Source: Bacteroides ovatus (GTDB taxonomy: Bacteria; Bacteroidota; Bacteroidia; Bacteroidales; Bacteroidaceae). Taken from it: a DNA stretch of 64,000 nucleotides. The DNA lies in contig NZ_CP012938.1 of NCBI RefSeq assembly GCF_001314995.1, positions 3,968,001-4,032,000 on the forward strand, written 5' to 3'. Below the pieces are notes generated by a model. It was given only the letters and a program-made list of their open reading frames with translations. It ran no database searches and had not been told where the DNA came from. A program made the translations under genes and the position numbers. How positions within the stretch are numbered: the stretch's first letter is position 1; every line of letters starts with the position of its first letter. Below are positions 62,932-64,000 of this stretch, in pieces.

Positions 62932-62963
62932 CTTGTAGAATTATATTTTTACTCATACTTTTG
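62932..62963 (+). promoter_or_regulatory. Promoter of the TPR lipoprotein gene
   Basis: CTTG (62932-62935, three of four bases) and TACTTTTG (62956-62963) are 20 bases apart, 29 bases before the start codon. Confidence 0.6.
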
Positions 62964-62992
62964 TAAGGTCTGTTAAGTCTTGATAAATGGGA

Positions 62993-64000
62993 ATGAGGAA
63001 AGATACACTTATCACAATTATTATGGGAGTAATTAGTATATTTACTTCTTGTAATCCGCATCCCAATCTATCAAAGGCTGACCAACTAATAAATTTTTAT
63101 CCTGATAGTTCCCTGACATATTTGAAAGCTATCCAGCATCCTGAAAATATGTCCCCAAAGGATTATGCAAAATGGTGCCTATTAGTAGCTCAAGCAAAAT
63201 ATAACAATGCTCAAAGCTTAGTTCCGGACTCATTTGTTTTTAAAGCTTTTGATTATTTTTCCAAAGACACATCCGACCCGATACTAACAGCAAGAACATA
63301 TTTTTATACTGCACTTATCAGTAAAGAAATAAGAAACATAGAAGAAGCTGCTCAATACTTATTAAAAGCAAGAGATTTCGCGGAGAAAGCAAATGACTAC
63401 AATCTAGCATTCAAAATTTCCCATGACTTGTGCGACATCTACTCTAAACAAGGATTATTTGATTATAAGTTAACAGAGGCATGGAGAGGATATAATTATG
63501 CACAGATTTCTAAAGATAGTCTGTCTATTTATTATGCATTGGCAGATCTGGGACATGCTTATTCTACCAAAGAGCAAATCGATAGCGCACTTTATTTTTT
63601 CGAAAAGGCATTCCCTATTGCTCAAAAAGTACATCCCAAAGCCACCTCTTCTGCTTTAAACGATATATGTTATGCATATATAAATAAAAAAGATTATATT
63701 TCCGCACTAAAAATCTGCAATGAGGCCATTGCATGTGAAAAGGATTCAATTGACCGATATAACAATTACATTATCAAAGGAGTAATCTTTCAAGATATAC
63801 AACAATATGATTCTGCTATCCATTATTTTACCCTAAGTAGTAAAAACCAATATATATATGCAAAAGCACTCAGTTATAGCTATCTGGGAGAAATTTATGA
63901 AAAAAAAGGGAACATTCTTAAAGCGTTAGAATTTATCAAAACCTATGAACTATTAAGAGATTCAATAGAAGATCAAAACCAAAGCGTGGCAATTATTAAA
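62993..64000 (+). CDS. TPR-repeat lipoprotein, cut by the window end
   Basis: The frame is open from 62993 to the last base (336 codons). The lipoprotein signal is IFTSCNPHP with Cys20. Then come repeated helix pairs of TPR type, for example RTYFYTALISKEIRNIEEAAQYL, YALADLGHAYSTKEQIDSALYFFEKA and SYSYLGEIYEKKGNILKALEF. Bacteroides has many such proteins that continue into a membrane helix, a coiled coil and an HTH, like the SusR-like gene at 21468. Whether this one does cannot be seen. An ATG two codons upstream is possible. Confidence 0.82.
   Translation, partial: MRKDTLITIIMGVISIFTSCNPHPNLSKADQLINFYPDSSLTYLKAIQHPENMSPKDYAKWCLLVAQAKYNNAQSLVPDSFVFKAFDYFSKDTSDPILTARTYFYTALISKEIRNIEEAAQYLLKARDFAEKANDYNLAFKISHDLCDIYSKQGLFDYKLTEAWRGYNYAQISKDSLSIYYALADLGHAYSTKEQIDSALYFFEKAFPIAQKVHPKATSSALNDICYAYINKKDYISALKICNEAIACEKDSIDRYNNYIIKGVIFQDIQQYDSAIHYFTLSSKNQYIYAKALSYSYLGEIYEKKGNILKALEFIKTYELLRDSIEDQNQSVAIIK

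Overview
The window looks like the chromosome of a human-gut Bacteroides, probably of the B. ovatus / B. xylanisolvens / B. thetaiotaomicron group. The evidence is three SusC/SusD-type outer-membrane pairs with attached glycosidases, a hybrid two-component regulator (HTCS), a SusR-like TPR regulator, Ser-type sulfatases, many lipoproteins, and promoters of the Bacteroides type (a -7 box TAnnTTTG, sometimes with TTTG near -33). I saw no rRNA, tRNA, transposase, integrase or CRISPR array.

Left part (1-8.5 kb). A cysteine synthase gene with a palindromic upstream site is followed on the minus strand by a cupin protein, an esterase-like hydrolase, a one-helix membrane protein and an AT-rich HsdM/HsdS-like pair. 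The pair has no HsdR, and its methyltransferase has a damaged catalytic motif IV. A degraded C-terminal piece of a GH127/DUF1680 enzyme on the plus strand and a GH115 alpha-glucuronidase come next.

Middle-left (8.6-28 kb). A 525-bp non-coding element is followed by a DUF4143 ATPase and then a six-gene locus (GH31, GH66 dextranase, SusE/F-like, SusD, SusC, SusR-like regulator). This has the same content and order as the B. thetaiotaomicron dextran locus BT3086-BT3091. Two more ATPase genes follow, one with a winged-helix-like C-terminus and one with a DUF1703 nuclease-like C-terminus. After them lies an intergenic region packed with inverted repeats, including a MITE-like element with terminal inverted repeats and a 7-bp target duplication, and then a small hypothetical gene.

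Middle-right (28-59 kb). This is a second, large polysaccharide utilization locus: GH2, three sulfatases, two GH43, a GH51, an HTCS, two tandem SusC/SusD pairs, a DUF1735 lipoprotein, a DUF1735-plus-GLUG-repeat lipoprotein, a small lipoprotein, and a clan GH-A-like hydrolase I cannot place in a family. I infer a sulfated, arabinose- or other pentose-containing glycan as substrate. The two outer-membrane pairs import oligosaccharides, the surface lipoproteins bind them, the HTCS senses a product, and sulfatases and exo-glycosidases act in the periplasm. Its right edge carries a second, 523-bp copy of the element seen at 8.6 kb, so the two copies directly flank about 50 kb.

Right end (60-64 kb). 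A secreted alpha/beta hydrolase, an AraJ-like MFS exporter and the start of a TPR lipoprotein that runs off the window, all on the plus strand with recognisable promoters.
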